Position numbers and translations under genes: made by a program. Of a DNA stretch of 64,000 bases, positions 9,223 through 17,924 are shown piece after piece. This stretch comes from Mycobacterium malmoense (lineage in GTDB: Bacteria > Actinomycetota > Actinomycetes > Mycobacteriales > Mycobacteriaceae), in assembly GCF_019645855.1 (NCBI RefSeq), contig NZ_CP080999.1, positions 2,914,001-2,978,000 of the forward strand. Direction: 5' to 3'. The notes beneath the pieces were generated by a model that was not told the origin of the DNA, made no database searches, and saw nothing but the letters and a program-made list of their open reading frames with translations. Position 1 is the first letter of the stretch, and each line of letters starts with the position of its first letter.

Positions 9223-10074
9223 CTACCCGCCCAGCCCGGTGACGGCGATGCCTCGGACAAAGGTGCGCTGGGCGACGGCGTAGATGATGACCAGCGGCAC
9301 CATGATCAGCATCGAAGTCGCCATGATCACCGGCCAGCGCGCGACATACTCGCCGCGCAGCCGGACCAGGCCGAGTGTCAGCGTCGCCAAGCTGTTGCGC
9401 TGGATCATCAGTAGCGGCCACAGGAAGTCGTTCCACACGTTAACCCAGGTGAGCACGGCAAGCACCATCACCGCCGGCCTCGCGTGCGGCAGCAGAATCC
9501 GCCAGTAGATCTGCCATGGCGAGCAGCCGTCCAGAATTGCCGCCTCCTCGAGATCGGTTGGGAGCGTTCGGAAGAACTGCCGCATGAGATAGGTGCCGAA
9601 CGCGCTGCCGAACAAACCCGGCACGATCATCGCCCACGGGGTGTCGACCCATCCCGCGATCCGCATCAGGATGAACTGCGGGATCACCGTCACGGTCAGC
9701 GGCACCATCAGGGTGCCCAGGTACAAGACGAACAGCGTGTCGCGTCCGCGAAATTGCAAGCGCGCGAACGCGTATCCGGCCAGCGAGCAAAAGAAGACCT
9801 GCCCCGCCGTGACGCATCCGGCGTACAGCACGGTGTTGAAGAACATCCGCCAGAACGGCATCAGCGCGAACACCTCGGTGTAGTTCGACCACTGCGGGTG
9901 GGCCGGCAACAGCCGTGGCTCGGTTACCTCGCCTTCCTTCTTCAACGAGCCAGACACCGCCCAGGCGATCGGGAACAGCGCACACCATGCGATGCCGACC
10001 AGCGCCGTGTACACGACGACGGCGCGAACGACGGTGCGCTTGACCATGCGCTCCGGGCGCTCAGCCAAGACCAC
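9223..10074 (-). CDS. Carbohydrate ABC importer permease (Rv2039c type)
   Basis: Second membrane subunit (MalG/UgpE-like), 283 aa with six membrane helices. The cytoplasmic EAA loop that docks the ATPase is clear: LEEAAILDGCSPWQIYWRIL near residues 180-200. The given GTG start overlaps the upstream permease by 14 bp; an internal ATG at 10047 (MVKRTVVRAVV) is an alternative. It is translationally coupled to the genes on both sides, as expected for a stoichiometric transporter. Confidence 0.9.
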   Translation of the reverse strand: MVLAERPERMVKRTVVRAVVVYTALVGIAWCALFPIAWAVSGSLKKEGEVTEPRLLPAHPQWSNYTEVFALMPFWRMFFNTVLYAGCVTAGQVFFCSLAGYAFARLQFRGRDTLFVLYLGTLMVPLTVTVIPQFILMRIAGWVDTPWAMIVPGLFGSAFGTYLMRQFFRTLPTDLEEAAILDGCSPWQIYWRILLPHARPAVMVLAVLTWVNVWNDFLWPLLMIQRNSLATLTLGLVRLRGEYVARWPVIMATSMLIMVPLVIIYAVAQRTFVRGIAVTGLGG

Positions 10075-10996
10075 GAGAAGCCTCCCACGAACGCCGCCGG
10101 GTGAACCGGAATTGCAGCACGGTCAACACCAGCAAGATGGCGAACATCACCCACGCCAGCGCGGACGCATAACCGAACTCCAGGAACGAAAACGCATGCT
10201 GAAACAGCATGATGCCCAAGACATAGGTCGCGGATTCCGGTCCGCCGTTCGGTCCGTTCAGGACGTAGACCATGTCAAAGGCCTGAAACGCGTGGATGAT
10301 CGAGATCACCACCACGAACGACATCGCCCCGCGAATCAACGGCACCGTGATGGACACGAACTGCCGTATCTCGCCCGCGCCGTCGATTCTGGCGGCCTCG
10401 TAGAGGGTTTCGGGAACGCCCTGCATCGCGGCCAACAACACGACGGTGGCGAACGGCACGCTCCGCCACACGCTGACCATGCACAGCGAGGCCATGGCCC
10501 ATCGGGGTTGAACCAGCCAGGGGACCGGCCCGATCCCGACCCAGCCGAGCATGATGTTGAGCAGCCCGTTATCGGTGTTGAAGACGAACTGCCACACCAC
10601 CGCCATCACCACCGACGAGATGGCCAGCGGCAGAAAGACAATCGTGCGAAAGACGCCGATGCCCCTGACTTTCCGGTTCAGCACGCCCGCGACGACGAGG
10701 CTGATAAGGATCGTCGGCACGACGGTCCCCAGCGTGAAAATCACCGTGTTGCGGATCGCGATGAGAAACAGCGGATCGGACGTGAACAGCTCCCCGAAGT
10801 TCTTCAAACCCACGAACCTCGGCGGTCTGAACACGTCCCAATTCTGAAAGCTCATGTACAGCGAGAATCCCAGCGGGAAAAGCATGAACACGGCGACCGC
10901 GGCCAGGTTGGGCGCGACAAACAGGCGGCCGGCCCAGGCGCGTCGTCGCGAGGGACCGGAGCCCTTGGAGCCTCCGCCTGCGTCAGCCGATGTCAT
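10061..10996 (-). CDS. Carbohydrate ABC importer permease (Rv2040c type)
   Basis: First membrane subunit (MalF/UgpA-like), 311 aa. After a short basic N-terminus come six helices; the EAA loop is LYEAARIDGAGEIRQFVSIT. The ATG at 10996 overlaps the stop of the binding-protein gene as ATGA, which fixes the start better than the more upstream in-frame candidate. The sequence QNWDVFRPPRFVGLKNFGEL after helix 1 is typical of this CUT1 permease branch. Confidence 0.9.
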   Translation of the reverse strand: MTSADAGGGSKGSGPSRRRAWAGRLFVAPNLAAVAVFMLFPLGFSLYMSFQNWDVFRPPRFVGLKNFGELFTSDPLFLIAIRNTVIFTLGTVVPTILISLVVAGVLNRKVRGIGVFRTIVFLPLAISSVVMAVVWQFVFNTDNGLLNIMLGWVGIGPVPWLVQPRWAMASLCMVSVWRSVPFATVVLLAAMQGVPETLYEAARIDGAGEIRQFVSITVPLIRGAMSFVVVISIIHAFQAFDMVYVLNGPNGGPESATYVLGIMLFQHAFSFLEFGYASALAWVMFAILLVLTVLQFRFTRRRSWEASRGLG

Positions 10997-12330
10997 GGAG
11001 TGCGCAGCACCTCGTCGACGGCAGGCGACAGACCGGCCAGCGACGTCGCCGGCCGGGAGCCTCGCAGAACGGGACCGAAGTTGCGGTCCATCAGCGCGTT
11101 GATCTTTTCCCACTGCGTGCTGATCGGCAGGCCCTCCGAATAAGTTGGCCCCTCGGTGAGGACGGCCAGGTTGCCGACCCTGCGGTGGGCGTTGGCGAAT
11201 CCGTCCGAGTTGAGCGCGGACCGCAGCACCGGCACGAAAAGGCAGGATTTACCGATCAATTCCTGCCCGACCGGGCCGGTCGCGAACTTCACGAATTCCC
11301 ACGCTTGCTCCTTGCGCTGACTGGCCGCCGAGATGGCCAGCCCGGTGGCACCGATGTCGGAACAGGCGGCGCGACCCTTGGGGAGTGCCGGCCCGATCGG
11401 CAACGAGGTGACGTCGAAGTCCAGTCCGTCGGCGCGCATGAACGTCTGGTATCGCCAGTGGCCGCCCAGCGCGATCGCCGCCCTGCCCGACGCGAACAGA
11501 TCGGGCGTGGACATCGACTGTGTCTCGGATGCGTTGGGCGCCACCTTGTGCTTGTTGGCCAGGTCGGCGTAGAACTGCACCGCCTCGATGAACGCATCGT
11601 TGTCGAAATTGAAATGGGTCGGGTTCGTCCGCGGCGTGGACCACGGCACGCCGTTGTTCATGGCGAACAGCCCGGCCGAGTAGTACGAGAACCACGTGTT
11701 GACGAAACCCCACTGCGTGGCCCGCCCGGATCGGTTCCGCTTGGTCAGAGCGGTGGCGGTGTCCAGGAATTCGGTGAAGTTCCACGGCCGCTCCCACGTT
11801 GTGGGCGGCGCCGGCACACCGGCTTCGGCGAAAAGCCGCTTGTTGTAGAACAAGTAGTTTCCGGACCATTGCTCCGGCAGCGCGTACTGGCCTCCGTTGA
11901 AGGTGAAGGTGTCGTACAGCGGCGCGATGCTGTCCGACTTCAGTTCCGCCGCGAAAGCCTGGTCGCGGGCCAGCATGGTGTTGAGGTCCAGCAATACTCC
12001 CCGGTTGGCCAGTTCGGCGTAGGTCAATTCCCATGCCATTAGCACGTCCGGGCACTTGCCGCCGGCGCAAAACGTCGACAGCTGCTGCATGACGCCCGGC
12101 CCGGACAACACCGCGCGGACCTTGATGTCGGGATGGCGGCGGCGGAACTCGTCGACGATGCGCATCCTGGCATCGCGCTCGTCGGGATTGGCCGCGAAGA
12201 AGAACGTCAGCGCGTCGTCGTCGGGAGCGCAGCCGGCGGCCCACGGCGCCAGCGACGCCGCGGTGAGCGCGCCGGCGCCGCGCAGCAGGTTTCGCCGTCC
12301 GAACGGCTTATCGAGCATGGCGCTCCGCAT
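10993..12330 (-). CDS. Carbohydrate ABC importer substrate-binding lipoprotein (Rv2041c type)
   Basis: Extracellular solute-binding protein family 1, 445 aa. N-terminus has FGRRNLLRG, a twin-arginine-like stretch, and ends in a lipobox (PWAAGC), so it is a membrane-anchored lipoprotein. The mature part has the family's ALPEQWSGNYLFYNKRLFAE and AAIALGGHWRY segments. The 5' end overlaps the ECF sigma gene by 23 bp with the first start, or 11 bp with ATG 12318. This overlap suggests transcription from the sigma-factor promoter. The ligand, a sugar or glycoconjugate, is not predictable here. Confidence 0.88.
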   Translation of the reverse strand: MRSAMLDKPFGRRNLLRGAGALTAASLAPWAAGCAPDDDALTFFFAANPDERDARMRIVDEFRRRHPDIKVRAVLSGPGVMQQLSTFCAGGKCPDVLMAWELTYAELANRGVLLDLNTMLARDQAFAAELKSDSIAPLYDTFTFNGGQYALPEQWSGNYLFYNKRLFAEAGVPAPPTTWERPWNFTEFLDTATALTKRNRSGRATQWGFVNTWFSYYSAGLFAMNNGVPWSTPRTNPTHFNFDNDAFIEAVQFYADLANKHKVAPNASETQSMSTPDLFASGRAAIALGGHWRYQTFMRADGLDFDVTSLPIGPALPKGRAACSDIGATGLAISAASQRKEQAWEFVKFATGPVGQELIGKSCLFVPVLRSALNSDGFANAHRRVGNLAVLTEGPTYSEGLPISTQWEKINALMDRNFGPVLRGSRPATSLAGLSPAVDEVLRTP

Positions 12331-13252
12331 GAGGTATTTGGTACCCGACGGGCCTGTGGTGTTCCTGAGACGGCGGCAGCGTGAGGACGGCCCGGCGCAG
12401 GCGCTCGGCGTCGCCGGTGATGTCGATCGTGTGGATGCGGTTGTCGGCGCCGACGCCGATCTGCAGCATGATCCGCGCGCGCCCGTACGGGGCGATCACG
12501 ATGCCCGGGACACCGTCGATGAGCATGACGGCGCCGGCCCTCGCGCGCTGGGCGAAGCGGCGGGTCTCCTCGGCGACCTCGGTGGCCCCGCGCAGTTCGG
12601 TCGGCACGTCGGCGGGAACCAGCGCCGCGTCGACCCGGCGGACCACGTCGGGAGCCAGCAGCTCGAGCAGGGCGGCGATATCGCCGCCGCGGGACGCCGC
12701 CAGAAACGCGTCCACGATCTCGGCGTGCTCGGCCGCGCGGCGCGGTTCGGCGGCCGCACCGGCGTGCAGCCGCCCACGGGCCCGGCTCGCGAGCTTCTTC
12801 GCGGCCGCCGGCGTCCGGCCCACGACGCCGGCGATCGTCTCGAAGGGCACGCCGAACAGGTCGTGCAGCACGAAAGCGACGCGCTGCGCGGGTGAGAGCC
12901 GGTCCAGCACGACGAGCAGCGCGCTGCTGACGGAGTCCGCCAGCAGCGCGTCCTCGTCCGCCGGCGCCGAAGCGGTCCCGGCAAGCCGGTCGAGTTCGTC
13001 GGAGTCGGCCAGCGGTTGCTCGGCGCGCCGCTTGCGCGCCCGAAGCTGGTCGAGCGCCTCGCGCGCGGTGACCGTCGTAAACCAGCCGGTGAGGTTTTCT
13101 ATGGTGTCGACGTCGGCGCGGCTGGCCTTCAGCCAGGCCGACTGCACCGCGTCGTCGGCGTCGGCCGCCGAGCCGAGCAGCTGAAACGCGACCGACCTCA
13201 GGTGCCGGCGGTCCGCGTCAAACCGTTGCGCCAGATCCTCGGTTGTGGTCAT
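12308..13252 (-). CDS. ECF sigma factor with C-terminal SnoaL/NTF2-like domain (SigJ/ECF41-like)
   Basis: A 314-aa protein. Residues about 10-75 are sigma region 2 (RSVAFQLLGSAADADDAVQS), about 115-165 are region 4 with the helix-turn-helix LFGVPFETIAGVVGRTPAAA, and residues about 180-300 form a SnoaL-like fold of the sort that regulates SigJ/ECF41 sigmas in cis, without an anti-sigma gene. No anti-sigma factor is adjacent. The gene reads into the sugar importer (overlap with the binding protein) and is divergent from a DoxX-like gene, a common partner of such sigmas. It is absent from the corresponding M. tuberculosis interval as I recall it. Confidence 0.85.
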   Translation of the reverse strand: MTTTEDLAQRFDADRRHLRSVAFQLLGSAADADDAVQSAWLKASRADVDTIENLTGWFTTVTAREALDQLRARKRRAEQPLADSDELDRLAGTASAPADEDALLADSVSSALLVVLDRLSPAQRVAFVLHDLFGVPFETIAGVVGRTPAAAKKLASRARGRLHAGAAAEPRRAAEHAEIVDAFLAASRGGDIAALLELLAPDVVRRVDAALVPADVPTELRGATEVAEETRRFAQRARAGAVMLIDGVPGIVIAPYGRARIMLQIGVGADNRIHTIDITGDAERLRRAVLTLPPSQEHHRPVGYQIPHAERHAR

Positions 13253-13331
13253 GGGTCACCTTTTCTGCGTGCGAGTCGTCAAGAAGGTGACCACATCCAT
13301 CGAACTCTCTGTCGCAAAGGAGACCAGCACC

Positions 13332-13415
13332 ATGACCCTACCGATTGTGCGCCGGACCGGGCTCCGCGGCCATTCGGCTCGCCGCTGCGGAAATGGCTGC
13401 AAGACAAGGGATTGA
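13332..13415 (+). CDS. Possible 27-residue leader peptide before the DoxX-like gene
   Basis: ATG 13332 is preceded by AAAGGAG with 8 nt spacing, the best ribosome-binding site in this divergent promoter region. The frame encodes a basic 27-aa peptide with two cysteines (ending CGNGCKTRD) and stops 4 bp before the ATG of the DoxX-like gene, whose own Shine-Dalgarno is weak. This arrangement fits a translational leader or a decayed 5' end of the DoxX gene. No family is recognised. Confidence 0.35.
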   Translation: MTLPIVRRTGLRGHSARRCGNGCKTRD

Positions 13416-13419
13416 TCCG

Positions 13420-13770
13420 ATGAACACGGCGCTCATCATTGTGACGGTAACCACCGCGCTCGTCACCGGCGGAATCGCCGTGGCCGACCTCATCCCCGCG
13501 GGATTCGTGCTGGCCAATTCGGCCGAGGTCGGCGTGCCGCGTTCCTGGTTGCCGGCGCTGGGCCTGGTCAAGCTGGCCGGGGCCGTCGGGCTGGTCGTCG
13601 GGATCCTGGGCCTGCGGGCGTTGGGAATTGCGGCCGCCGTCGGCCTGGTCCTGTTCTTTGTCGGTGCGGTCGCGACGCACGTACGGGCGCACGTCATCTA
13701 CAACATCGCGTTTCCCGGCGCGTTCTTGGGCCTGTCGGCGGCGACGCTGGCGCTGATGGTTGCGCGCTGA
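13420..13770 (+). CDS. DoxX-like small membrane protein
   Basis: A 116-aa protein with four hydrophobic helices and the DoxX-like pattern LPALGLVKLAGAVGLVVGIL followed by GIAAAVGLVLFFVGAVATHVRAH. It probably sits in the cytoplasmic membrane, and proteins of this group are thought to have redox or quinone-linked roles. It is divergently placed from the ECF sigma gene (about 80 bp between starts of the two transcribed regions), a frequent pairing for SigJ/ECF41-type sigmas, so it is a likely sigma target. Confidence 0.75.
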   Translation: MNTALIIVTVTTALVTGGIAVADLIPAGFVLANSAEVGVPRSWLPALGLVKLAGAVGLVVGILGLRALGIAAAVGLVLFFVGAVATHVRAHVIYNIAFPGAFLGLSAATLALMVAR

Positions 13771-14483
13771 GCGGGGCTATGCGTGGCTTCATGGCCCGCC
13801 ACCTTGCCGCGCATCCGCACCGGCTCGATGTGCCGTGGCTGGACGGTGTGCGAACTCGTTTGGTAACAAGGTGATCCGCTGCGGCTGGCGGCCTGATTCG
13901 TAAGTTCGTCGGCGGTCGGGGTCCCAGCACCTCCGACACTTCCGCACGACGAATCGTCAACGTGACAGCGCATACTCCATCAAATTTTTGCAGGTAGGTT
14001 GCGGCCGACAGCACGAGGTGGGCCAAAGTCGTGCGTTAATCCCTTGTGTCACATGGGCTACTCGCCGGCCGGCATACGACGATGTGCCCGCCTCTCAGCG
14101 ACAGCCAATCGCTTGTCGCTCGTAGGCGGGCGCATCGGGTGTGCCTGCGACGCCGAGACGCGAGTGACATATGTGACCACCACGACGTGGTCGACTCAGC
14201 CCGCAGTTCACGCCGACACCAGGCCGGCCCGGCCCGCGGCGAGCAGGTAGCTCGCGGCGGAACACCGTTGCACACCAGCATATTTCGTCTCGATTCGGCG
14301 ACACCCAAGGCCGGGCGACTCTCATAGTGCGCTCTTGGATCCGAGTGTGGTGCACACCTTTTCGACCCGGCCGGGAAACAAAACTCGGGTCGATGACCGG
14401 CCGTTCACCCCGAGTCGCGGCTCGTGAGCCAAGTCAGATTTTAGCCATAGTGCGCCAATCCACACGGTGTGGCGTATCCGGGA
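13771..14483. other. 713-bp gene-free stretch between DoxX-like gene and group II intron
   Basis: No convincing coding frame on either strand. It contains a 31-codon ATG frame at 13779-13874 without similarity that I recognise, and a large imperfect palindrome at 14048-14177. It probably represents the decayed remains of earlier insertions at this interrupted position of the conserved gene order. Confidence 0.6.
14048..14177. repeat. Large imperfect palindrome (about 130 bp)
   Basis: The core arms 14081-14103 and 14114-14136 match at 19 of 23 positions around a 10-nt loop. Outside them GGCATAC pairs with GTGTGCC, and the ends GTCACAT (14048-14054) and ATGTGAC (14171-14177) are perfect complements, as are ACTCG and CGAGT next to them. 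The whole could fold into one long cruciform or hairpin RNA on either strand. It holds no gene and resembles a MITE-like element; no target-site duplication is obvious. Confidence 0.6.
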
Positions 14484-14557
14484 ATCGAGTAGGAGGGCCG
14501 GGTTTGCCGGCCCTCCTCTCACACCACCGTACGTGCGGGCCTCGCATACGGCGGTTC
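14484..14557 (-). ncRNA. Group II intron domains V and VI
   Basis: On the minus strand 14557-14522 folds as GAACCGCCGTATGCGAGG ... ACGTACGGTGGT, the domain V shape, and overlaps the last codons of the maturase gene. Positions 14517-14507 and 14501-14491 make a perfect 11-bp stem with loop 14506-14502. Below it CTC pairs with GAG leaving one unpaired A at 14490, the expected branch point of domain VI. Confidence 0.65.
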
Positions 14558-15907
14558 GCTGGGTCGCTGGAATCTGGTCCAGGCTTGGTGAAAGAAGGTG
14601 AGGCCAAGCCCTTCCCAGTACACATTGGGCAGGGCCCGCGAGAGGATTGGTGAGCCGGCGACCCGCCAGTAACCGCGACTGCTGTTGCCCCATTGCCAGG
14701 CCAGATCAGCCCGGATCCCGAGCTTACGCAGGTTCGTGGCCCTGGTGCGGCCGCGTTTCCATTCCTTCCAACGGATCTGGCGCATCCGGCGGCGGTACCA
14801 TTCGTCCAGGTCACGGAACTTGCGCGGGGTTTGCGCTAGCCGGAAATATCCCATCCATCCCCGGACGTACTGGTTGAGCCGCATGATGCGGTATCCCATG
14901 GACACACTCCACCGCCGCGACGTCAGCGCGCGGATGCGTGCTTTGACCCGTTGCCACGCCTTGGGCGCGACCCGGATCTTGACCTCGGAGCCGGTGAAGA
15001 AGAACCCGAACCCCAACAGCAACGCTGAGGTGGCCGGAGTGATCGAGGACTTGCCCTGGTTCACCTTCAGTTTCAACCGCTGCTCGAGCAGCATGGTGCT
15101 CTGGTCGAGCACCCGCTGGGCAGCTCGCTTCGATTTCACAAAGACCCGGATATCGTCGGCATACCGGACAAACCGATGCCCACGCGCCCAGAACTCCTGA
15201 TCGAAATCATCGCCCATGATGTTGGACAACAACGGCGATAACGGCGACCCCTGCGGGGTCCCCTGGCTCACCGACTGCCGCACCCCATCAGCCATGATCC
15301 CCGCCTGCACATAGCAGCGGATCAGCTTGAGCAGCGGTTTGTCGTTCACCTTGCGCGCAACCCGGGCCATCAGCACGTCGTGGTTGACCCGATCGAAAAA
15401 CGCATCCAGGTCCACTGCGACCACCCACCGATACCCTTGCTCGATCACCAACCTGGCGACCTTGACCGCATCGTGGGCGCTTTTGCCCGGCCGGAACCCA
15501 TAAGAAACCGGCACAAACCCCGGATCAAACACCGGGACCAGCACTTGCGCGATAGCCTGCTAGATCAACCGATCCAGCACCGTGGGCACCCCCAATTTCC
15601 GTTGCCCGCCATCAGGTTTGGGAATCATCACCTGACGCACCGGCGACGGGCGATACGTGCCCGCATCCAACGCCACCTTGACCTCGGCCCAATGCTCACG
15701 ACACCAGCCCCGCAACTCCTGCGTGCTCATACCGTCCACACCCGCCGCGCCCCGATTACGCTCGACACGTTCCAGCGCGACCATCAAGTTCCGTGGAGCA
15801 AACACCTGCCCCCACAATCCCTGACCGTCCCTGACGTCCTTTCCAGCACCCACCGAAAGACCACTACGCACAGACGACGGCACTTCCGGATTCACCGGTC
15901 CCTCCAC
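14519..15907 (-). pseudogene. ltrA: Group II intron reverse transcriptase/maturase (LtrA-like) with in-frame amber codon
   Basis: Reads as a 462-codon maturase except for TAG at 15562-15560 (codon 116), where the family expects a continuing residue (DRLI-stop-QAIAQV). Everything else is intact: fingers motif GVPTVLDRLI, YGFRPGKSAHDAV, the QGTPQGSPLSPLLSNI block, the catalytic RYADD, and maturase domain X (RLNQYVRGWMGYFRLAQTPR). There is no HNH endonuclease domain after X, as usual for IIC introns. A single C-to-T change would make TAG from CAG. GTG 15907 is the likely start. It is probably a recent inactivation; mobility could still be supplied in trans. Confidence 0.85.
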
Positions 15908-16384
15908 TTCCGTCTGCCCCGCGTTCGCGGGTTGGCTGCGATCACCGCAATCTTCACGAGAAGCACCGCATCAAACCATCAATTCCCAGCGTTCAGCCCT
16001 TCCCGGCGCGACCAACCATCCCCTCCGGTACTACGGCCTCTGCTGACTTCTGCCCCATCAACACCGCCCTCACGAACCGTGTCGCTTCGGCACCCTCACC
16101 GACGCACCAGGACAGATCTCCCCAGATAAGAACATCCACTTTCCTCCTGCCCCCGCCGCATTTACACACCAGCCGCTTCGGGGCAACGGGCTTCACCATC
16201 CGTTGCTGGCTCACCCCAACCGGCATGCCTTCTATGCGATTCGTATCCCTCGGTGCAGGATTTCATCTCCGGCTTCCTTCCCACCCCACCTCACAGTGAC
16301 GCAGTTGCCATCAACTAGGAGTTAAACCACCTTCTCCTCCAAAGGACTCACACCTCCAAGCGAATATCCATGCTGGGCGTACAA

Positions 16385-16418
16385 CGATCGGCCCCCTTCT
16401 TGCGAAGGGGGCCAATCG
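16385..16418 (-). terminator. Intrinsic-terminator hairpin downstream of the GjpA-like gene
   Basis: GGCCCCCTTC (16390-16399), loop TTGC, GAAGGGGGCC (16404-16413): a perfect 10-bp stem, extended by CGAT/ATCG after one mismatch. It lies 43 bp past the stop codon at 16461 on the minus strand and directly precedes the inferred intron 5' end. No long T run follows, normal for mycobacteria. Confidence 0.7.
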
Positions 16419-16460
16419 CCGTTGGCGGTCACCGGCTCGCATCGGCAACCGTTAGCGGAC

Positions 16461-17627
16461 TCAGAGCAATTTGAGCAGGTTGGAGATCAACAACCCGATA
16501 TTGGTTGCCAGCGTCGCACCGAAGCTGGACAACATCGACGGCAGATTCGACGCCACGCTTTGCAACAGCGTGGTCAATCCGGCACTAGCGCTGGGGATAA
16601 CGTTGCTCAGGGATGGCCAGCCATTGGTCAACTGGGTCACAAAACCCTGCAGTGCGGTCTGAAGACTCCCGCCGGTCGCGATATTCACCGCGTTGGGAGC
16701 CACGATCGACTTCGCCAGACCCGGGGCGAGAGTCTTCAACACAGTGTTGTTGAGGAAGCGACCGAGCAAGCCTCCCGTCCCAGGGCCGTTGAGGAAGGCA
16801 TTGACCACGGCGCCGGGGATGTTGAACAGATTGCTAATCGCCCCCACTGGGTCCCCACCGGCCCACGCAGTAGACGCGGCTTGAAGACTGTTTCCGAACG
16901 CCTGCTCGACCAGGGTTGGGAGTGTGATGAACCCAACGAGACCTATATCGGTGACTCCGGTCGTCGTCAGATAGTTGGTGGTGTTCGCCAGGTTCTGGGT
17001 GAGGTAAGCGGGGATCTTCAAAATCGTTTCCAGAGGCTCTCCGATCGATATGAATGGGTTCTGGTAGAAGGCATCGAACACATTGGTTAACGCGCCGCTA
17101 ATGTTGCCTGAGGCGATCTGGTTGAACGCCATGTTCAGGAGCGGCCAGAAATCGGCACTCGCGGTTCCCGTGTAGAGATTGACGGCGTTCTTCGCGGCGG
17201 TTTGCCATGTTGAGACATACAGGTCGGCGTAGGAGGCCCAGTTGGCGGCGACCTGCTGGGCGACCGGGGCCGGAAGTGCTTGGATCAAATTGGCGGTTGT
17301 CTGCAGGTTGGCGCCCGCGTTCTGGAAAGTGGTAACCCACGTCGCTATAGGCAGCGGTAGCGCGGCCGGGTTGATGAAGTCGGTGAGGGCGGCCGCGGGC
17401 ACCGCGGCCGCGGTTGCTCCGCCAGCGAGCGAGGCGAGTTCGTTCTCTACGCCAGAGAACAGGTCCATCACGCTGCTGGCGGCGTCGGTGAGCTGGATGT
17501 CGGACACGCTCACTGTGGGGAGGTGTTGGGTCAGGCGCAGGTGCTGGGTTATGGGCGCGATGGTGATGACGCCGGCGGCGGCCAGGGCCACTGCAGCGGT
17601 GATGTGGGGGCGGGCTGCGAGATCCAC
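16461..17627 (-). CDS. GjpA-like putative outer-membrane porin / large secreted mycobacterial protein
   Basis: A 388-aa protein of the mycobacterial family often named after Gordonia GjpA. Diagnostic features: N-terminal RPHITAAVALAAAGVITIAP (signal/anchor), followed by VSVSDIQLTDAASS, then long Ala/Leu/Asn-rich amphipathic stretches with repeated FxNxPGAVVNAFLNG-type segments, and no enzyme motifs. GTG 17627 is preceded by AAGGAG at 6-7 nt and gives the family-typical start; an ATG 6 bp earlier overlaps that SD. Porin function is family naming, not shown here. The gene lies in the block that splits Rv2041c-like from Rv2042c-like genes, and its terminator hosts the group II intron. Confidence 0.65.
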   Translation of the reverse strand: MDLAARPHITAAVALAAAGVITIAPITQHLRLTQHLPTVSVSDIQLTDAASSVMDLFSGVENELASLAGGATAAAVPAAALTDFINPAALPLPIATWVTTFQNAGANLQTTANLIQALPAPVAQQVAANWASYADLYVSTWQTAAKNAVNLYTGTASADFWPLLNMAFNQIASGNISGALTNVFDAFYQNPFISIGEPLETILKIPAYLTQNLANTTNYLTTTGVTDIGLVGFITLPTLVEQAFGNSLQAASTAWAGGDPVGAISNLFNIPGAVVNAFLNGPGTGGLLGRFLNNTVLKTLAPGLAKSIVAPNAVNIATGGSLQTALQGFVTQLTNGWPSLSNVIPSASAGLTTLLQSVASNLPSMLSSFGATLATNIGLLISNLLKLL

Positions 17628-17924
17628 GACCATCTCCTTCGATCGGTGAGTCAAAATCTGATGGTCAGAAAGTAGCTGAGAACAACCTGAGATTCGGGCG
17701 AGTTCGGGCGTTATTGATCAGATTCATCCCGCAAACATCGATCACTGCAAACTATGCGAGATAGTGGAATCAATGCTTGTGGCTTTTTAGGAAGGCCTGG
17801 AGTTACCCCCCCCCCGGAATTTTAGTTCAAAGCGACACTACCCCGAGACGATCCCCAGCACATATTTGCCACACCGGTGCAGTACGACCAGCAAACCCCC
17901 GACACAAGGGCCCCTGCCAGGCGA
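17628..17924. other. 297-bp intergenic promoter region of the GjpA-like gene with a C10 tract
   Basis: Contains no gene. The half nearest the GjpA-like start is AT-richer than its surroundings and carries a run of ten C (17806-17815). An exact homopolymer of this length is unusual in an otherwise mixed sequence and would be prone to slippage. No clear operator was recognised. Confidence 0.5.

Larger units (their letters stand above)
14484..16382 (-). mobile_element. Group II intron (probably IIC type) inserted after a terminator hairpin
   Basis: Ribozyme retroelement of about 1.9 kb on the minus strand. It encodes a reverse transcriptase/maturase and ends with domain V-like and domain VI-like hairpins, the latter with a bulged A (position 14490) six nucleotides before a terminal AT at 14484. 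The 5' boundary is inferred at GTACG (16382), a variant of the GUGYG start, immediately downstream of the hairpin 16390-16413. Insertion just 3' of intrinsic terminators is the known habit of IIC introns. The region 15908-16382 would be domains I-III RNA. The 5' end is uncertain by about 35 bp. Confidence 0.75.

Noticed and set aside
13779..13874. 31-codon frame after the DoxX-like gene
   Set aside because: No ribosome-binding site and no recognisable similarity.
15560..15562. Amber codon in the maturase as programmed recoding (pyrrolysine or suppression)
   Set aside because: No stem-loop or recoding machinery is evident, and CAG-to-TAG needs one transition; mutation is the simpler reading.
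15993..16226. 77-codon frame upstream of the maturase
   Set aside because: It lies in the part of the intron expected to be domains I-III RNA and has no similarity; treated as non-coding.
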